From the NCBI GenBank assembly GCA_013140465.1, contig JABFST010000430.1, positions 1 through 8,081 on the forward strand: a DNA stretch of 8,081 nt, read 5' to 3'. The notes beneath the pieces are model-generated. The model was not told the DNA's origin. It did not search any database and saw only the letters and a program-made list of their open reading frames with translations. Position 1 is the stretch's first letter, and every line of letters starts with the position of its first letter. The stretch comes from Methylococcaceae bacterium. Lineage in GTDB: Bacteria > Pseudomonadota > Gammaproteobacteria > Methylococcales > Methylomonadaceae. Positions 5,455-8,081 of the stretch are shown one piece after another. Position numbers and translations under genes: made by a program.

Positions 5455-5565
5455 GAAATCGGCAACCACATCAGCAGCCTACGCGCCCAAGCCTTGCAAC
5501 ACCAAGCCGCCGCCGAATTCGAGCAAGTCTAGCAGCACATTGAAGGTATAATTTTAGGAGCATAA
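5452..5565 (+). pseudogene. Small gene fragment, C-terminal half, copy 5 (longest)
   Basis: This reads SEIGNHISSLRAQALQHQ, AAAEFEQV, TAG, QHIEGIILGA and stop, with no start codon. It keeps the four codons that the copies at 5006 and 5229 have lost, so it is closest to the fragments at 4235 and 4335 at that point. Its tail TTTTAGGAG serves as Shine-Dalgarno for the ATG at 5568, so the ancestor was probably the first gene of a pair with the UPF0175 gene. Confidence 0.5.
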
Positions 5566-5567
5566 CA

Positions 5568-5802
5568 ATGCAACTGACGATAACCCTATCGGATAAGCCT
5601 CTCTGCCGTTAATGCAAAACAAGAAGACTTTTCATAAACATTCAGTCCCCCCTCCTTAAAAAGGAGGGGGACTGAATAAGCACGACTTTTCAAGACCATG
5701 CTGTTTAACCACACTTTAATGCTTTATCGAATGAATAAACTCAGCTTAGGCAAAGCCGCCGGATTGGCAGCTTATGACCGATTAAGCTTTTTTCAAAATT
5801 AA
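5568..5802 (+). pseudogene. Broken UPF0175-family (antitoxin-like) gene
   Basis: UPF0175 proteins are small and often act as antitoxins beside PIN-domain toxins. The N-terminal piece (5568-5612) reads MQLTITLSDKPLCR then TAA and follows a good Shine-Dalgarno (GGAG). The C-terminal piece (about 5701-5802, a different frame) reads LMLYRMNKLSLGKAAGLAAY then DRLSFFQN and stop. It matches the family's conserved LYxxGKxSLGKAAELAG ending. Between them lie the GC-rich hairpin at 5641-5676 and sequence without a usable frame. An early stop, a frame change and missing middle residues make the gene non-functional. No partner toxin gene follows; the peptidase gene begins 12 bases after the stop. The family call rests on two short matching ends. 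Confidence 0.62.
5641..5676. repeat. GC-rich inverted repeat (36 nt) inside the UPF0175 pseudogene
   Basis: The left arm TTCAGTCCCCCCTCCTT and right arm AAGGAGGGGGACTGAA pair over 16 bp with one bulged C, around a loop of only three A's. Its sequence is unrelated to the seven palindromes. It looks like a dispersed palindromic repeat or miniature element that landed in the pseudogene. It lacks a T-tract, so a terminator role is less likely. Confidence 0.75.
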
Positions 5803-5814
5803 CCGGAACTGCTA

Positions 5815-6903
5815 ATGTCCTCTTATCTTCCTGATGCCGCGATAGACACCCGCTTTTTTCCTAGCTGCTACCACACGGGCCGAAACGCTTGGTTGGCGGA
5901 AGTAGGGGAGGGCGCATCCACCTTGGCGTTTGCATGTCAGGGTGTCGGCCCGGAGGGTGAAGACTTATGCACCGACACGGCTTGGTTAGGCGCGGCAGAT
6001 GCCCGCAATGTGGTCGTGCTGATAGGCGGCACACATGGCGTGGAAGGCTTGGTCGGCACTGCCGTACAGCGCGATGTGTTGCGCTTGTTGGCAGCAGGGC
6101 ACTGGCAGTTGCCGCCGGATACCGCGCTGTTGCTGATCCATGCGCTGACTCCGTGGGGCTATGCGTGGTTACGTCGTTGCGATGCCGATGGCGTGGACTT
6201 AAACCGCAATATCGTTGATTTTAGCCAGCCCCTGCCCGAAAACACGGCGTATGAAAGCTTAAGGCCCGCGCTATTACTGACCGATGTCCAGCAACGGCAA
6301 GCTGCCTTCGCGGCGTTTGCAGGGCAATACGGACGGGTAGCCTTAGAACAAGCGATCAGCGGCGGTCAGTATACCGATCCGTCCGGGCCGTTTTATGGTG
6401 GCGTTGCCCCCGCCCACGGGCGCAAGGTGGTGGAAGAGCTAATTAGCCGCTATGCCCTAGGCCAACGCAATGTCGCCGTGGTCGATTTACATAGCGGTTT
6501 GGGTTCTTTTGGTTATGGCGAAATTATATGTGACCACCAACCCGATAGCCCCGCCACGGCATTGGCGCGGCACTGGTATGGTGAATCGGTGATGTTGCCA
6601 TTGTTAGGCACGTCCAGCTCTGTGCCTAAGCAAGGCTTGTTAGATTATGCTTGGCACGCGGTGATGAATCCGCGCAGTTGCTACATCACCCTCGAATTTG
6701 GCTCGTACCCGACTGAACAATTGTTTGAGGTCTTATTGCGCGATCACCAACTCTGGGCGGCTGACCACAATGCCGCCGCGCGTAAAGCCCATAGCCAACT
6801 GATGCGGCAACATTTTTGCCCCGACGACCAATCATGGCGGGAGTTGGTGTTGTTCCGCGCCCGCCAAGTGATAGGTCAGGCATTGCACGGGGTATCGGCT
6901 TGA
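5815..6903 (+). CDS. DUF2817 / M14-like zinc metallopeptidase
   Basis: A 362-residue protein of the DUF2817 family, related to zinc carboxypeptidases (M14) and the succinylglutamate desuccinylase/aspartoacylase group. The zinc site is visible: H74 and E77 in GGTHGVEG, and H226 in VDLHSGLG. N130-R131 in DGVDLNRN matches the substrate-binding Asn-Arg of the fold, and E294 in ITLEFGSYP is the likely catalytic glutamate. There is no signal peptide or membrane segment, so it should act in the cytoplasm. The substrate is unknown; a peptide or N-acyl amino acid is likely. The start has a modest CGGAA before it (5804-5808), just after the UPF0175 remnant, so its promoter must lie in or before that pseudogene. 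The stop codon overlaps the likely TTG start of the next gene, which indicates one operon and coupled translation. Confidence 0.88.
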   Translation: MSSYLPDAAIDTRFFPSCYHTGRNAWLAEVGEGASTLAFACQGVGPEGEDLCTDTAWLGAADARNVVVLIGGTHGVEGLVGTAVQRDVLRLLAAGHWQLPPDTALLLIHALTPWGYAWLRRCDADGVDLNRNIVDFSQPLPENTAYESLRPALLLTDVQQRQAAFAAFAGQYGRVALEQAISGGQYTDPSGPFYGGVAPAHGRKVVEELISRYALGQRNVAVVDLHSGLGSFGYGEIICDHQPDSPATALARHWYGESVMLPLLGTSSSVPKQGLLDYAWHAVMNPRSCYITLEFGSYPTEQLFEVLLRDHQLWAADHNAAARKAHSQLMRQHFCPDDQSWRELVLFRARQVIGQALHGVSA

Positions 6904-8000
6904 CAGCGGTCATCCGGCCAGCAAACGCCAACGATTTGGACGGGCTGGTCGCACTCGAAACTACCAGTTTTACCAGTGACCGCCTCAGCCGCCGCAGTTT
7001 TAAGCATTGGTTGGCAACTGACCACCGCGCTTTATGGGTGGCGGATGATGACCATACCGTGGTCGCCTATATCTTGGTGATCTACCATCCTGGCACTCGC
7101 TTGGCGCGGGTGTATTCGATTGCCGTGGCCTTAAGCCACCGTGGCCTAGGCTTGGGCAAACAACTCATGTTGGCGGGCGAACAAGCGGCGAGGGACAGCG
7201 GCAGATTTTATTTGCGCCTGGAAGTCAGCACCGACAACCACGCCGCGATAGCCCTCTACCAAGCCTTGGGCTACCAAAAATTTGGCATCTACCGTGATTA
7301 CTATCAGGATCACCGCGATGCCCACCGCTACCAAAAACGCATCCGCCGTTATCAAGATACCCTGCAACACCGCTCCGTCCATTGGTTACGCCAAACCACC
7401 CCGTTTACCTGCGGGCCGGCGGCGTTAATGATGGCAATGCACGGTGTCAACCGTGCCTATCAGCCCTCGCAAGAAGAAGAGCTGACGATATGGCGCACCG
7501 CTACGACTATCTTTATGACCTCAGGCCACGGCGGTTGCCATCCTATCGGCTTGGCCTTGGCGGCAAAAAGCCGGGGTTTTGGCGTAGAAGTGTGGATTAA
7601 CCAAACCGGCACTTTATTTATTGATGGCGTACGCAATGACGACAAAAAGCAGATAGTCGAGTTAGTGGATAACAGCTTTAAACGCCAAGCCCAAGAACAA
7701 GCCATCCCCGTCCATTACGCTAACATCACCCAAGATGCACTAATCGCCGCTTTTAAGGCGGGTGCTATCCCGCTGATATTAATCAGCACTTATTTGTTAG
7801 ACCGAAAAAAAGCCCCGCATTGGCTCGTGATGAGCGGCTATGACGAGGCGTGTTTATACATGCACGATTCCGACCCCGACGACCGGCGGCAAAGCGAAAT
7901 CGACTGCCAGTTTATTCCTATTGCGCGCGAAGATTTTGACCGTATGTCGTGCTTTGGCAAAACCAGATTGCGGACGGCGGTGGTGATTTGGCCTATTTAA
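6900..8000 (+). CDS. GNAT acetyltransferase fused to a C39-like cysteine peptidase domain
   Basis: I place the start at the TTG at 6900, giving 366 residues beginning MTAVIRPANANDLDGLVALE, as GNAT proteins typically begin. It overlaps the previous stop (TTGA) and has CGGGGT six bases upstream. An ATG at 6816 exists but would overlap the previous gene by 88 bases and add a tail unlike the family. Residues about 4-148 are a RimI-like GNAT domain with acetyl-CoA motif RGLGLG at 81-86 and EVSTDNHAAIALYQALGY after it. Residues about 160-366 are a C39-like peptidase: C171 in QTTPFTCGPAALMM, H307 in APHWLVMSGYD, and D323 or D325 in MHDSDPDD form the probable triad. There is no transmembrane segment, unlike C39 domains of bacteriocin exporters. 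Acetylation and cleavage of a peptide by one protein is the natural inference; the substrate is unknown. Confidence 0.85.
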   Translation: MTAVIRPANANDLDGLVALETTSFTSDRLSRRSFKHWLATDHRALWVADDDHTVVAYILVIYHPGTRLARVYSIAVALSHRGLGLGKQLMLAGEQAARDSGRFYLRLEVSTDNHAAIALYQALGYQKFGIYRDYYQDHRDAHRYQKRIRRYQDTLQHRSVHWLRQTTPFTCGPAALMMAMHGVNRAYQPSQEEELTIWRTATTIFMTSGHGGCHPIGLALAAKSRGFGVEVWINQTGTLFIDGVRNDDKKQIVELVDNSFKRQAQEQAIPVHYANITQDALIAAFKAGAIPLILISTYLLDRKKAPHWLVMSGYDEACLYMHDSDPDDRRQSEIDCQFIPIAREDFDRMSCFGKTRLRTAVVIWPI

Positions 8001-8081
8001 CGCGTGAATTTGGGTGGGCTTTTAGTAAGGGTAGGGGCTGTGACGTATAATGGCAACGAAGTTAAATAATCTTCAAGAAAC
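8001..8081 (+). promoter_or_regulatory. Right-edge spacer with a consensus -10 element
   Basis: TATAAT at 8046-8051 matches the sigma70 -10 consensus exactly. No good -35 sits at the right distance; TTTAGT at 8021-8026 leaves a 19-base spacer. The same bases contain an ATG at 8050 whose frame is open to the window edge (MATKLNNLQE), without a clear Shine-Dalgarno. So this is either a promoter for a gene beyond the edge or the first codons of one. No terminator follows the GNAT-C39 gene. Confidence 0.3.

Noticed and set aside
6816..6899. ATG at 6816 as the start of the GNAT-C39 gene
   Set aside because: It would overlap the end of the peptidase gene by 88 bases, and the extra 28 residues are an arginine/proline-rich out-of-frame reading of that gene. 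The GNAT fold begins right after the TTG at 6900.

Overview
The window looks like the chromosome of a gammaproteobacterium with moderate GC content. A methane-oxidising or sulfur-oxidising lineage such as Methylococcales or Thiotrichales is a guess from gene style, not proven by the sequence. It falls into three parts.

Positions 1-3990 hold ordinary, well-kept genes. The 5' part of ribF runs off the left edge on the minus strand. Divergent from it is a probable two-gene operon on the plus strand: a GlxA-type regulator (DJ-1/PfpI domain plus AraC helix-turn-helix), then a 725-residue HoxX. HoxX is the enzyme that makes the CO ligand of [NiFe]-hydrogenase under aerobic conditions. This copy carries an extra C-terminal hemerythrin domain with all seven expected di-iron ligands. 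No hydrogenase gene lies beside it in the window. A clear hairpin terminator closes the operon.

Positions 3990-5810 are a degraded, repeat-rich island. Its core is an intact REP-associated tyrosine transposase (RAYT, HUH/Y1 type). Around it lie seven copies of a short palindrome whose half-arm is GGAGTAAAAAACA. Between them are many broken copies of a small gene, two tandem units of exactly 223 bp, and a wrecked UPF0175-family (antitoxin-like) gene with an unrelated GC-rich hairpin inside it. The palindrome holds a Shine-Dalgarno-like GGAG, a TAA stop and an ATG, and reads the same on both strands. The RAYT gene takes its own stop codon from one copy.

Positions 5815-8081 return to well-kept genes: a DUF2817/M14-like zinc metallopeptidase, and a GNAT acetyltransferase fused to a C39-like cysteine peptidase. 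The second gene most likely starts at a TTG that overlaps the stop of the first, so the two are translationally coupled. They look like a peptide-processing or modifying pair whose operon may continue past the right edge.

The strongest candidates for something undescribed are the HoxX-hemerythrin fusion and the RAYT/palindrome array with its built-in stop/start signals.
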